Shown piece after piece: positions 48,345-59,283 of a stretch of 64,000 nucleotides of DNA. Each line of letters starts with the position of its first letter. The first letter of the stretch is position 1. Source of the stretch: Phoronis australis (taxonomy: Eukaryota; Phoronida; Phoronidae); assembly GCA_002633005.1 (NCBI GenBank), contig NMRA01000094.1, positions 460,597 to 524,596 on the forward strand. The letters run 5' to 3'. The position numbers and the translations under genes are program-made. The notes under the pieces are model-generated. The model ran no database searches, was not told the origin of the DNA, and saw nothing but the letters and a program-made list of their open reading frames with translations.

Positions 48345-48936
48345 TATTTGTTATTAGCAGAATTTCACATTATCTAACGATGAAATGGAACTCATGTTTC
48401 ACGCTAGAGAACATTGGAAACTGCAGTTGTATTCAACGCCTTTGTCAGGTGTGATAATGGTTAAACCAATTCGACCGTAGGCGACATCCGGTACAGTAAA
48501 GAGCATGTTCCTATACAAAGCGGATGAACAGATTTCGATATCTCATTTCAGCCATGTATTTTTTAATAGAATATGCTATTTTAAGACATATACTAATGTG
48601 TTGTTTTAAAATGTTTATTAATCCGTTAGATAACATTAAAAGCAGATCGTCTAATTAATACTGGCGTCGCATATTATTTTTAAGTCGTATGACACGGTAG
48701 AGCTGAGAGTCTTCGACTTCAATGACATCATGTTTACAGATAAAGCACCAATGCCACATATGATTACGTTACACGAATGACGACTGGTTTCAAAGCCTCG
48801 AAGACGTGACTGTCACAAAGTTCTTAGATTGTCTGCGACGTGTTTTGCGTTTTACTAAACAAGACTCTTAGTCACGGCGTCGCTAGAAGAAAACATATCC
48901 AACCGACTCTTTGCATTTCTGATGTGCGAACACTGT

Positions 48937-48942
48937 AATAAA
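48937..48942 (+). promoter_or_regulatory. candidate polyadenylation signal of the synaptotagmin gene
   Basis: AATAAA about 590 bases after the stop codon. An alternative ATTAAA lies at about 48637. Which is used cannot be told from sequence. Confidence 0.4.
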
Positions 48943-49009
48943 AGCAAATTTAGCTAAAACATTTGTGTTGGTATATGATTTTTATGCGCCCACATATTTA
49001 TATGTGAGC

Positions 49010-49145
49010 GCATTATACCGTCATCCCCGGTCGCCGTCCGCTCGGCGTCCGTCCGGCGTCTGTCCGGCATCTCTCCGACGTCCGTCCGGCATCCGCCCGT
49101 CCGGCATCCGTCCGTAGTACGGCGTCCGTCCGGCGTCCTCTGCCC
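49010..49145. repeat. GTCCGTCCGGC-rich simple minisatellite
   Basis: Short GC-rich units GGCGTCCGTCC / GGCATCCGTCC repeat irregularly about a dozen times. They mark the left end of the diverged repeat field that follows. Confidence 0.9.
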
Positions 49146-51510
49146 TATCTCCAAAATCCTAAGATATATGTTCATGAAATTTTACACAAGTCATGTGTTC
49201 CTTTCATGGATGGGACGGCATGATCGAATAAACAGACGGATCCGACTACCAGTGTGTCCCCTAGTGGCAATTTTAGTTTTTTACGTGTACCCCTGTGTCC
49301 CCAAAGGTCCTCAACAGATTTTAATGGAATTTGGCACTTTGACGTCTGTTAGTGAGATGACGTTATCATTCAGATTTGTGATGGATTCGAGGCATTTTGT
49401 GCCATCTTGGGCCATGTTTACTGTTTTCGATTCTGTTTTTGGCGTCCGCTCCTCTATCAACCAAATCATTCTGAGGATGATTTTGAAAATTGGCGTATAT
49501 GTTCACAGTGTAAAGAGGACGGTTGACGATGACGAATTCAACAACTATGGCATCTTCTAGTAGCAGTTTTATTTTGTTTTGCGTCCATAGTTGTATCTCC
49601 TAAATCACTGCATAATCTTTATTACATTTAATAAGCGTATTTATACGAAGTAACAGACGGTTACGACTTTCAGACGGATACGACGAACGCTGTGCCCCCA
49701 AGTGACAACTTCATTTCTTCCGTTTTCCTTTGTTTTGATGAAGTTCCGTGGCAGATTTTTATGAAATTTCTTAAATGGCTTTTTATTAAAAAATTGATGA
49801 CATGTTCCCTATTTCGGATGGATTCGACGTATTTTGTACCATTTAGCGGCCATTATATGATACAAATAAACAAATGGAAGCTCACCGTTTGTGGTGAATT
49901 CGTGGGCACATTTCAACGCTCCACGTCGCTCTTGTTCACTAAATTGGTATATATAATCTTGCTGTGAAGAGGGTGACTTACAATAACTACTGTGACGCAT
50001 CCTAGTGACATTTTTTTGTTTTTGTTTGGCTGTGTCTTCTAAATGCGCTGCGGGATCTTTATTAAATTTCTCAAGTGTATTTATATAAAATTGACAACGA
50101 ACGACGACGGCTTTCGGGCGGATCCGACTACCAGTGTGCTCCCTAGTGGAAATTTTCGATTTTTAAGTTTACTTCTGTATCTTTAAAGGCCTTCAACAAC
50201 GGATTTTAATAAAATTTGGCAGATAGGCATCCATTAGTGAGGTGACGCTATCCACCCATTTTGGAATGGATTCAAGGTATTTGCGTCACCTAGTGGCCAT
50301 TAATTGTTTTTGCGTCCACCTCCCTATCAACGAAACCAATCTCGGGATGATTATGAAAATTGGCATATTATGTTCTTATTGTAAAGAGGGCGGCTGACAA
50401 TGATTTTCCGACGACTTCGACTACTGTGGCGAGTCTTTGTGGAAGTTTTTTATGTCCCTGTCTGCGTCTTCTAAAATCTCTGCAGGATCTTTATTAAATT
50501 TAGCATGTGAATTTATTTGACGTTGACAACGGACAGCAACGACTTTCAGATGGATGCGACGAACGCTGCGCCTTCTAGTAACAATTTCAATTTTTTACCG
50601 GTTTGTTGTGTTTCTCTGATGTTCGTTGACGCATTTACAGAATTTGGTAACTAGCTTGTCATGTTCCTAGTTTCGGATGGATTTGACGTATTTTGCGCCA
50701 TCTAGTCTGTTTTGGCGTCCACCCCTCTATCAACCAAACACTCTAAGGATGATTTTGGAAAATTGGCTTGCGATGATTTTCGGACGTGTTCAGCTACTCT
50801 GGCCCCTCCTGGTGTCAATTCTGTTGTATCTCCTTTACTCTTTGCAAGACTTTGCCCTTGGCAAGATATGTCTGAAATTTAGTAGATGTGTTTCTATGGA
50901 GATGGCAACAGATGACTGCCAGGATCAGACCTATCCAACTACAGGTGTGCTCCCTAGTGGCAATTGTACTTTTTTACGTTTGTCTCTCTTCAGTGTCCAT
51001 TGATACTTTTTCGTGAAATTGGGCAAACAAAGTTCTGTTACAAGAGCACAGTAAATTAACATTTGTGATGGATTCGGTGTATTCTGCACCTACTAGTGGC
51101 ATATTATAAACATATTAGTCTGTTTTTGCCGTTGGCTTCTGTATCTACCAAGCCGCGTAGAGGATCATTATAAAATCTGGCAGATGTGTTCCTACTGACG
51201 TGGATTTTCAAACGAGTCCAACTGCGGTGTTGTCCTCTACTGCCATATTTAGCAGTCACGACTGTATCTCCTAAACCCCTTGCAAGATGTTTTTTTGAAA
51301 ATTTTCAGTTGTATTCCTATTGACTTGATGGTAGAAGGATGGATTCGACTATTGTTGTCGTTCCTAATGGCAGTTTGATTATTTACGTTTGCCTTTGAAT
51401 CTTTGGAGTTCTTTGACCGATTTTGATAAAATTTGACAAATGTTTTTAAAGACGACGACATCTTACCATTTTGGGATGAGTTCATTGTATTCTGAGCCAT
51501 TTAATTGTCA
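49146..51510. repeat. diverged tandem-repeat field (~0.4-0.9 kb higher-order units)
   Basis: Blocks recur in similar order: TCTATCAACCAAA, GGATGATTTTGAAAATTGG, a TGTAAAGAGG..GG(T/C)TGAC block, CCTAGTGGCAATTTT, GGATGGATTCGACGTATTTT and CTTTATTAAATTT. Starts of comparable blocks are seen near 49441, 50320 and 50727. No single reading frame runs through and short ORFs are repeat translations. It looks like an old satellite-type or transposon-derived field. Confidence 0.7.
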
Positions 51511-51755
51511 TTTTTATGAGACGGCTAACCACCCCTAGAATCTCACCGTTTGCGTTGCAGTCGTGGGTGCATTTCACGCTCCGTGTTGCTCTTATTTATT
51601 ATAGAGGGACATGCCTCAAACTATCCGTCTCAGAAATCAACAAGGAACGCAAAGTGTTTCAACTGGAGTGTTACTTGTACGAAATAACTGCACGTTTTGC
51701 ACTCCGGTGGTGAAACGGACAAACGCAAGCAATCCAGTATCATGAACAAAAAGGA

Positions 51756-52568
51756 TTAAAAGGTTTTTATCAAAGATTTCCAGTCACAACCTTGTTCAAC
51801 CAAACGAATTTGCTCAGCCAAAAAGTCAACACCAAGGTAATCATTAATTTTTTCCATACACATGCGCACGTCTCGTAAATCCACGTCTGATACGTTGCTG
51901 TCTTCCAAAGGCATCGATCCACCAAAATCAAGCAAACGAACAATGTACCGTCCATCTTTTTCATCAACCATAATGTTACTCAAAGTGATGTCTCTCACGG
52001 ACATCCCTACTTGATTTACACAATACACTTGCTGGCAAACACTTTTGAATATATTTTTCCAGTCTTCGCAAGTCATCGGGTCTTCCAAACGTTGCCCTAC
52101 TCTGCGTAAGCGATCGTCGTATGCTACGTTTGTGAGCGACTTCCCGTCTATAAACTCCATCAATATTCCCCAATTCATATACATTTCACCCCCATCTATC
52201 GGGAAAAGGCCTTTTACTTTCGGCCCGACTTGACATCGATTTGCAATTTCAGTATTGAGAACTTCATCGGCTATTGCAAAATCGACAATCAACCCGCGAG
52301 GAAACACTTTCAAGGCGTGAAGCGTATTCTTGTTTTTCATAAGGTACACACGCCCAAAAGCTCCGACACCCAGCAAATAAGGGCGACCATTCTCCAACAC
52401 AAATTCATACTTTGACCAATCGGTGACAAACGTTTTTGGTATATCGCAGTTTTGCATCGCAATGACCTCGGAGGTCCCACAAGCATACAAATGCGGGTCA
52501 GAAAATCTCGAAATTTTACTTGCATAGCTTGTCTCTCCGAATTCTTCAACCGTGACGTTTTTCGACAT
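51756..52568 (-). CDS. small intronless protein-kinase-like protein
   Basis: A single uninterrupted 270 aa ORF. It has a glycine-rich loop GVGAFGRV (67-74), a VAIK-type lysine (Lys87 in HALKVF), a possible helix C glutamate (Glu102 or Glu107), a catalytic loop VRDITLSNIM (Asp193, Asn198; Val in place of His) and DFG (214-216). After DFG only 54 residues remain and no APE motif or full C-lobe is present. That is much shorter than ordinary ~260-residue kinase domains and closer to Bud32/RIO-type or other minimal kinase folds. Catalytic residues are present, so activity is plausible; the substrate is unknown. The lack of introns beside a repeat field and retroelements suggests retrocopy, mobile-element or virus-derived origin. 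A TATTTTATG box lies about 30 bases upstream on its strand. Confidence 0.75.
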   Translation of the reverse strand: MSKNVTVEEFGETSYASKISRFSDPHLYACGTSEVIAMQNCDIPKTFVTDWSKYEFVLENGRPYLLGVGAFGRVYLMKNKNTLHALKVFPRGLIVDFAIADEVLNTEIANRCQVGPKVKGLFPIDGGEMYMNWGILMEFIDGKSLTNVAYDDRLRRVGQRLEDPMTCEDWKNIFKSVCQQVYCVNQVGMSVRDITLSNIMVDEKDGRYIVRLLDFGGSMPLEDSNVSDVDLRDVRMCMEKINDYLGVDFLAEQIRLVEQGCDWKSLIKTF

Positions 52569-53598
52569 AAATTAAGTTAGATTACGCATAAAATAAGAAG
52601 ACAGAAGGACGGAAACAATTAGATGACTAAGAAATTGTTTGCGTCTTCTTTGTTGATTTCATTGACACGTCATGAGATGTCCAAGGACATAAGAGAAAAC
52701 ACATTATAAAGTAACCATCAGGTATAACACACAAACGGGAAATAGATCTGTCTCAGCGTAGAGCACATCATTTGTCAATAGGATTAGAAAAACCCTACGT
52801 GTGACACTAAGCGGCCTGACAACGTTTAGAGAATCATAGGAGACACAATGAATACAGAGACTGCGTGACGATATTCGGTTTGAAAACCATACAAAGTATA
52901 ATGGACATAGTTTAGCCTAAAATTACTAGCAAAACAAGGAGTAGAAGCGGCTATCAACCAAGATTTAGTAAAAAATATTGTGTTATTTAGGCCTGCCACA
53001 TATCGTTGGGATTAGTGCCAAATTGTTTCATACTCAAGAAAAAAGCCGCGAGACCAGTTTTAAAGCAATGGGTGGTCCAAATCAAAGTTTAGTTTCTTTG
53101 ACCTCCACGTGGGTTGAAAAATGTGGGCATCAACATACACTCTTTCTTTCTTGGCCCTGCCACTCGTCGTCTTGCCCAAATTGACCGTCACACACCTAAC
53201 TCTCTAGGGAAAACAGCACCGCTAAGCAAAATTTGGTAGTATAAATCAATACGAATAAGTTACACGGCTGTCGTCGATGTTTGCTTGCAAAAGAATTCGA
53301 ACAACAAACAAGGTGAATTGTGTTGTACGCAATAGGCCTCGCCAACAGTTAAATGAACTATAGACAAGTCTAATTCTCTCAGTAGTGGTCTGCATGGAAT
53401 GGGTAAATAAATCGTTTGTTATGCTGGCTAACGGCGATCCAACTGATTTACGTTCGTTGAGCGTCATTATTTGTGTACATTATTCGTAAGTATAATTTGG
53501 TTGTTCCTCTTCCGGTTGCTGTTCGACAAAATACAGACGTTCATGTAAGCCTAGTCGTCATTTATTATTACTGGCGTGGTGGCAGTAGCAATCGAACC
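52569..53598. other. intergenic, no gene seen; may contain the 5' LTR of gypsy element A
   Basis: No coding signal was recognised. A CTGGCGTGGTGGCAG stretch at about 53570-53585, just before the gag-like ORF, could be a primer-binding-site remnant, but no LTR pair is visible because the right end of element A lies outside the window. Confidence 0.35.
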
Positions 53599-54440
53599 AT
53601 GGCCAGAGCACCGAAGCAGTGGTGCTTGACTAAAAGTGAAAGTTTTGATAACTGGAAGAACAATATAATTTACGTGTTATCACTCGAACGGAATTTTGCG
53701 GACTTTCTGCTAGCCGATTATGCGTGGCAAAAGGCCAGAGTCCCCTTGAGGGGTTTAGTTGACGATACATAGGCTGTACCTGAATCCCGGCGACGCACAG
53801 CCGGTCAGGAACTAATACATGCATTTAAACCTCATGTTAGGCCAGTTGGCCATCTATTGTCCTGTGATTGCCCGTAGTGCTATTGTCAAACAATCCACCT
53901 CACTTGACAGTATATGGCAAACTAGCAGAAGTCATTACGGCTTTCAGACATATGGAGGACATTTCATTGCTTTTTCTGATATTCGCCTTCAACCCGACGA
54001 ACTCCCGGAAGACCTATATCAGCGAATTATGTCATTCATCGAAAATGATTTGCTCGGCCCGGACAACACCATTCAACGTCATGGCGTGCTTGTCACAGAC
54101 GAGGAAGAGATGTCTGCGACCTTAGAAAATTTAGGAGTCCTCACTTGATTACGCTTGATTCACCCAGGTTTGCCTCATCTCGTCCAACAACGATATGGTG
54201 CCTAGGAGAAGTCGATATCTATCGCTATGATCATTCTAAGTCTTTGTCAAGACAGTCCCTTGCTCGTAGAACACACGTTTTGCGTTCCCCTCATTCAGCC
54301 ACTGTGGTATGGCCAGGAGACAATCTCGACATTGAAGTCCCTGCTGACTTACTTGGATATAACCAGGAGATAGCGACTGAATTACGAACAGATTCCCCAA
54401 GTGCCCGATGTTGTGACCCTAGTGATTTGTGGCCCTAATC
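53599..54440 (+). pseudogene. gypsy A gag-like region, broken
   Basis: It begins with an ATG and a stretch ending DNWKNNIIYVLSLERNF. It continues in shifted frames: the 53819-54148 frame holds DELPEDLYQRIMSFIEN and TDEEEMSATLENLGVLT, and the 54145-54438 frame holds ATVVWPGDNLDIEVPADL. Stops at about 53769 and several frame changes interrupt it. The charged capsid-like reading and its place before RT support gag identity; the jump to a late pol-like stretch suggests a deletion. Confidence 0.65.
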
Positions 54441-54834
54441 ACAAATCGTTACTGCTGACCAGATGAATACCGGTTCTTACCCAAGGACGAACTCTTTTGT
54501 CAGGTTCACCACGTCTTCACACATGTACCAATGATAGCACCCTCCAAAACATCCTCACCAATCACGCAGCATGTCCAGCATTTTCGCTTTGCTTCAGTCG
54601 ATCCCGATGGAGTTTTACCGGATGTCACTCGGAAGGCTTTCGGACGCCTCCATGAGTCCTGTGCTATTGTCTTCACCCCCAATTTTACCCGTTACAATAA
54701 ATCCGCTGGTCCATTTGAAGCCTCTGTTAACATGGGTTCCACTCAGCCTCCCCAACGCAATGGTCGTCTACCTATGTACTCACCGACAAAGCTCCACTAC
54801 CCCCAACAGAAGTTTCACGACGTTGAGGCACTCG
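54441..54834 (+). pseudogene. gypsy A pol: N-terminal edge of RT
   Basis: The 54531-54860 frame contains ESCAIVFTPNFTRYNKSAGP, NMGSTQPPQRNGRLPMY and FHDVEALA, which is the connection between protease and RT in gypsy elements. It stops abruptly at the inserted TIR element and resumes at 60747. Confidence 0.7.
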
Positions 54835-55274
54835 CAGCCGATTTCATAAAGGTGGTTTAAAGTTAAACCTGGATTAAACTGGACTTAGACCATAATCTGC
54901 ATTTCATAAAGGGGGCTTAAAACCTCCAGTTTAGACCTGGTCTAAGTCAGTTTTCATTTCACCAACGAGGTATATATTACTTAGACCCGTATTAAGATCT
55001 TAAACCAGGTTTAACTTTAGACTTGGTCAGACCCAAATTTATTACCAGTAACACATGTATTACAGTAACACATGTAAATTTGGTTACTACAGTATCTTAA
55101 GAGCATCGCTCTAAGCCCACTAATGCCACAAATTGCCAAATGTAACGAACTGTTAGGCGTATTAGCTTGCTTTTGTCTACGTCACCGCGAGAATCATCTT
55201 TTAATTCAAACAGCTGCGAATAACACCCGCACAAAATGGTGATATATTCAGACCCCTATTCAATACAAGCTTTT

Positions 55275-55377
55275 GTTTTCTATGACGTCATCCTTTTGTG
55301 ACGTCATTCTTAATTCCTGTCAATATATTTTACGTTTCTTTTTCGTTTCTGCTTCTTTCTATTACAAAAACATAACA
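55275..55377 (+). mobile_element. 5' LTR of gypsy B (about 103 bp visible)
   Basis: It is nearly identical to 59179-59283, from GTTTTCTATGACGTCATCC to ACAAAAACATAACA. It contains two TGACGTCA palindromes. The body starts directly after it with a TTGGCGTAGTTGGCAGG stretch that can serve as primer-binding site. The first ~10-15 bases of the LTR do not match the 3' copy, so its left edge may be lost. Confidence 0.85.
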
Positions 55378-55408
55378 GATTTTGGCGTAGTTGGCAGGAT
55401 ATAAAAAG

Positions 55409-56386
55409 ATGGGTGAGTTGTCTGGCATTATTTCGTTATTACAACAACAAATCAACAAACAGCAAGAGAATCATCAGCGTTTTGCTGAGATGATTACTAG
55501 TACGCTGATGCACCAACCAACGACATCTGCGCCAACTTTTGGTGTGTTCGACAGTTCAGTGGAACTCTGGAAGGATTATTGGTCCAGATTCCAAGCATTT
55601 GAAGGGGCACACTCCATATCTATGGAAAAACTTTGACAAACTTTCTTGACGAATCAGACGTCAACAGTTTATAAGTTGCTTGCAACTTTGACAGAGCAGC
55701 AGACACCTTCCTAGTATATCAATCAACTGACAATCAATGAAACTACAACATTTATGGAGAGTTAATTCGATTCGAAGTATTTTGTAGTCCGGGAGCGATT
55801 CAAATTTTGGTCTAACACAAGAAGACAGCCAGGTGAGACAATACAGGAGCTAGCAGCTAGTATTCGACAAGACGCTGCAAAATGCGATTTTCCAACAATA
55901 AAGAATCCTCAGGATGAAGCTATGAGAACTAGATTTATTTGTTTAATTGATAACGAGGTGGCGGTCCTAAAAGCCCTTTTCAAAATAAAAGATGACGATT
56001 ATCTTTTAAGAAAGCCATAGAAATAGCAACAGAAATTGAAGAGGCTTCCAAAGTTGCAAAAGAAACGGTTTACGGAGATCCAGTGCCTAAGTTACAAAAG
56101 AAAAAGAGGGAAGAAAGCAGGCAGGGCAAAACACAGAAGTTCAGGGATTTTCTAAAGGGAACATGTCCCCAATGTGGAAAAAAGACCACGCGGCAATGGA
56201 TTGTCGTTTTAAAGAGACTGAATGCCGTTTCTGTCACAAGAAAGGTCATATAGAGTCTATATGTCTAAGCAAAAGAAAGGCTAGGGATAAAGTAAGCAGT
56301 GTTTTAGCAAGGCCAGAACATAAAGTTAATCACATTTCGGATCGAGGTCCAATTAAGATTGTTGTTCACATATGCGGCAAAAACTG
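55409..56386 (+). pseudogene. gypsy B gag with zinc knuckles, broken
   Basis: It starts at ATG 55409 with a coiled-coil-like Gln-rich stretch (LLQQQINKQQENHQRF) and SVELWKDYWSRFQAFEGAH. A TGA at about 55633 interrupts the frame, which continues beyond it. Near 56165-56270 there are two CCHC-type zinc knuckles: C-P-x-C-G-K with a downstream H-x4-C, and CRFCHKKGHIESIC (CX2CX4HX4C). A frameshift lies within the first knuckle region. Confidence 0.8.
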
Positions 56387-56727
56387 ACATTTGACGTAGA
56401 TACTGGATCACCGGACAATTTCATTTCGGAGAAGATTTGGTTTAAACTTGGAATACCTGTTTTATCTCCATCACACAGTCAGTATTTCGCGGCAAATGAA
56501 AACCATTACCAGTTTTGGGAGTTTTCAGTACAAACGCAGCATTACAGTCCGATTCGCAGCATACAGCAAACATTGAATTAATAGTAAGCAAACACAATTT
56601 GAATATTGTTGGCCGAACGGCATTTCGACAGCTAAAGATTGATGTCACTGCACTCTGTGTGGTATTCTGTAGGAATTTCATTTTGCGTGATGACAACCAA
56701 AATGACAAAGTTATCTGGGATGTTTAA
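56372..56727 (+). pseudogene. gypsy B aspartic protease region
   Basis: The reading FDVDTGSPDNFISEKIW carries the catalytic D-T-G of retroviral-type aspartic proteases, and NIVGRTAFRQL follows in another frame. A frameshift near 56515 splits the region. Confidence 0.75.
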
Positions 56728-57440
56728 AAGTTTTCGAATTAGAAGCCTGATGTCCAACCAATATTTTGCAAACCTCGCACAGTACCTTTTGCATTACTGG
56801 ATGACTTGAATCTGGCATATGATGCTGGCATTAAACGTGGAATTGGGGAACCTACACAATTCAACGAGTATGGAACACCAGTTGTCCTTATAAGAAAAGC
56901 ACCGTTTCCTGGCCAAAGTAAACGGAAATGAAGAGTATGCGCAAATTACTCAGTAACGATAAATCCTCAGCTTGAAACTCATCGTCATCTGCTACCCCTG
57001 CCTGAAGATCTTATGCGAAAGCTCAGTGGCGGCTTTTATTTCACGAAAATTGATTTAGCTGGTGCGTATAATCAGATTAAATTAACTTCGGAAAGTCAGA
57101 GACGTCTGGCACTATCCACATATCGTGGAGTTCTTCAACAAAAGAGATTGCCATTTGGGATTAGTTCAGCCCCTGGTTATTTCCAGGATATCATGGACAA
57201 ATTAATTAGTGAAAGAGATTGCCATTTGGGATTAGTTCAGTCACTGGTTATTTCCAGGACATCATGGACAAATTAATTAGTGATTTAAATGGCGTGGTTG
57301 TATACTTGGATGATATTTTAGTAAGCAACGCAGAAGTACATCTTTTAAGAATCTAGTACGAAACCTACTCCAGCGTTTTCAAGACAATGAAATGAGATGT
57401 CGCTTGGAAAAATGCTCATTATTTTGGTCAGCAAACTGTA
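56728..57440 (+). pseudogene. gypsy B reverse transcriptase, with a 71 bp tandem duplication
   Basis: Motifs include YFTKIDLAGAYNQIKL (first catalytic Asp), RLPFGISSAPGYFQDIMD and, further on, YLDDILV (catalytic pair) at about 57303-57323. The segment 57141-57211 is repeated at 57212-57282; 71 is not a multiple of three, so the duplication shifts the frame between the two RT halves. Confidence 0.88.
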
Positions 57441-57455
57441 GAATACTTATGTCAC

Positions 57456-57960
57456 ATGCTTTCACCTCCGATTGCCAATATTTCAAAGATTCTCACGGAC
57501 ACTCAAAGGAGGTACAGTCAAATTCAACGTGAGGCTCTGGAAATTGTTTTCGCGCTAAAGAAATTTCACCAATTTCTTTTCGGAAGACGTTTCATTTTGA
57601 TAACTGATCACAAGCCTTTAGTTTCTATATTCGGATGAACTAAAGGAGTTCCAGCTATGGCTGCTAATCGACTAGCAAGATGGGCGTTACATGTTAGCTA
57701 GTATGAATAGTATGAATACACAATAGTGTATCGGAAAGCATCTGATCATTCTAATGCAGATGCATTGAGTCGCTTACCCTGCGATAAGAATCCAAAATTT
57801 GACAGGGAGGAAGAACAAGCAGACGTGAATGTGGTCTGTTCTGTTAAGCAAGTAAGTCTACAATTGAGCCCTGTTAACTCTAAGTTGCTTAATAGAGAAT
57901 TTAGCAAGGATTCTGAAATTTCTAAAGCAATAAGATATGCCATAGTTGGCCAGTTTCTAT
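57456..57960 (+). pseudogene. gypsy B RNase H and connection region
   Basis: The phrase QREALEIVFALKKFHQFLFG, ITDHKPLVSIFG and, past stops at about 57636 and 57700, DHSNADALSRLPC are the standard end of the gypsy RNase H domain. The frame is interrupted by stops. Confidence 0.85.
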
Positions 57961-59153
57961 GGATTCCGAAGAATTGAAATATTTCAGAAAGTTGAAAGAT
58001 ACCTTGACCACCGAAGATGGATGTCTTTTTCATGGTACATGGATAGTTATTCCAAAGAGATTACGAAAACAGGTGTTGGATCTGCTTCATTGGCCATTTC
58101 GGAATGCAGAGAATGAAGCAACTAGCACGGACAGTATGATCACCCACCGAAAGCAGCTATTCATCCATGGATGCTACCCGAAAAGCCGTGGAGCCGTGTT
58201 CATGTTGATCATGCCATAAGCTTTCTTGGAACAAACTGGTTGGACATGGTAGATGCGTATTATAAATTCCCATGTATACAGCCAACATGTTCACTGTCAA
58301 CAAAAACAACAATGGAATTGCTTGAAAGAGAGTTTGCGCATTTTGGTTATCCTAACACATTAGTAACTGATAATGCAGCAACATTTTACTCTGAAGAATT
58401 CCTGGCTTGGTGCCAAGAACATGGTATTGCACACCTTACAGGTACCCCCACCATCCAGCTACAAATGGAGCTGCAGAGCGTTTGGTACAGACTTTCAAAC
58501 AATCGCTGCGGAAATCGTCTTTGTCGCCAAAAGCAGCGTTGCAACAGTTTTTATTGCAATATCGTCGTACACCTCTAGATTCTGGTTATTCTCCAAGCGA
58601 ACTCTTAAATGGAAGACAAATTCGTTGTAAGCTAGACTGCTTACGTCCTTCACCTACTCATGTAGCGCAAGGGAAGCAGCCAAGACATGCTGCGAAACCA
58701 CAAATTGCTGAGTCCGATAAAACAGTGTCAAAGATTCATATGTATATCATTGAAATGCCATGTTATGCCTTGTGCTATGGGCCTCGTCAAAGTAGGGGCC
58801 CTCGCTGGGTACCTGCTGTTGTGACCCGAGTTATGGGTCCACGTTCTGTCAAAGTAAAAGTCATGCCAAGTGATCCATTCTGGCATCGTCATATCGATCA
58901 GTTGAGACCAAGGTATTGTTCTGAAGAAGATACAGATCCTGGAGATACCACATTTTTGTCAATTGGAGAATCCGATACAGATGATAGACAACCAAGGAAT
59001 AAAGAGAATGCAACTACGGCAACAGAGATGCAAACGAGAAAATCGGAAAAGAAGAATGGCCCAAACCCACGACTTCCAACGGGAAATGAATATGGGCCAC
59101 ACAACTTGAGAAGGTCCGAGAGACTTAAAAAAAGACAAGCTTTCGCTTTATAA
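57961..59153 (+). pseudogene. gypsy B integrase, zinc finger partly deleted
   Basis: Only the first part of the zinc-binding domain survives (about 58075-58120), followed by a jump straight to PWSRVHVDHA (58184 onward). This implies a deletion of the rest. The core shows VDHA, LVTDNAATF and, in the 58407 frame, GAAERLVQTFKQSL (the D, D, E positions), then a C-terminal tail ending LRRSERLKKR before TAA at 59151-59153. One frameshift separates the core halves near 58440. Confidence 0.85.
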
Positions 59154-59167
59154 GGCGGGGAGGTGTT
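59154..59167 (+). other. polypurine tract of gypsy B
   Basis: AAGGCGGGGAGGTG directly precedes the 3' LTR and directly follows the integrase stop codon, the expected place for plus-strand priming. Confidence 0.65.
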
Positions 59168-59283
59168 GTGATGTTATAGTTTTCTATGACGTCATCCTTT
59201 TGTGACGTCATTCTTATTTCCTATCAATATATTTTATATTTCTTTTATACGTTTCTGCTTCTTTCTATTACAAAAACATAACA
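59164..59283 (+). mobile_element. 3' LTR of gypsy B (about 105-120 bp)
   Basis: From 59179 it matches the 5' LTR. It may begin at TGTTGTGATG (59164) or TGTGATG (59167) and ends with AACATAACA, giving TG...CA ends. Both TGACGTCA palindromes are kept. Confidence 0.85.

Larger units (their letters stand above)
55275..59283 (+). mobile_element. gypsy-type LTR retrotransposon B, 4.0 kb, decayed
   Basis: Short LTRs flank, in order, gag with two zinc knuckles, protease, RT, RNase H and integrase. Each gene has stops or frameshifts, RT has a 71 bp tandem duplication, and the integrase zinc finger is partly deleted. The order RT-RNase H-integrase places it in Ty3/gypsy. It lies inside the TIR element 54835-60746. 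Confidence 0.88.

Noticed and set aside
49168-51003. Several ORFs of 90-130 aa
   Set aside because: They lie in the diverged tandem-repeat field and change frame between repeat units.
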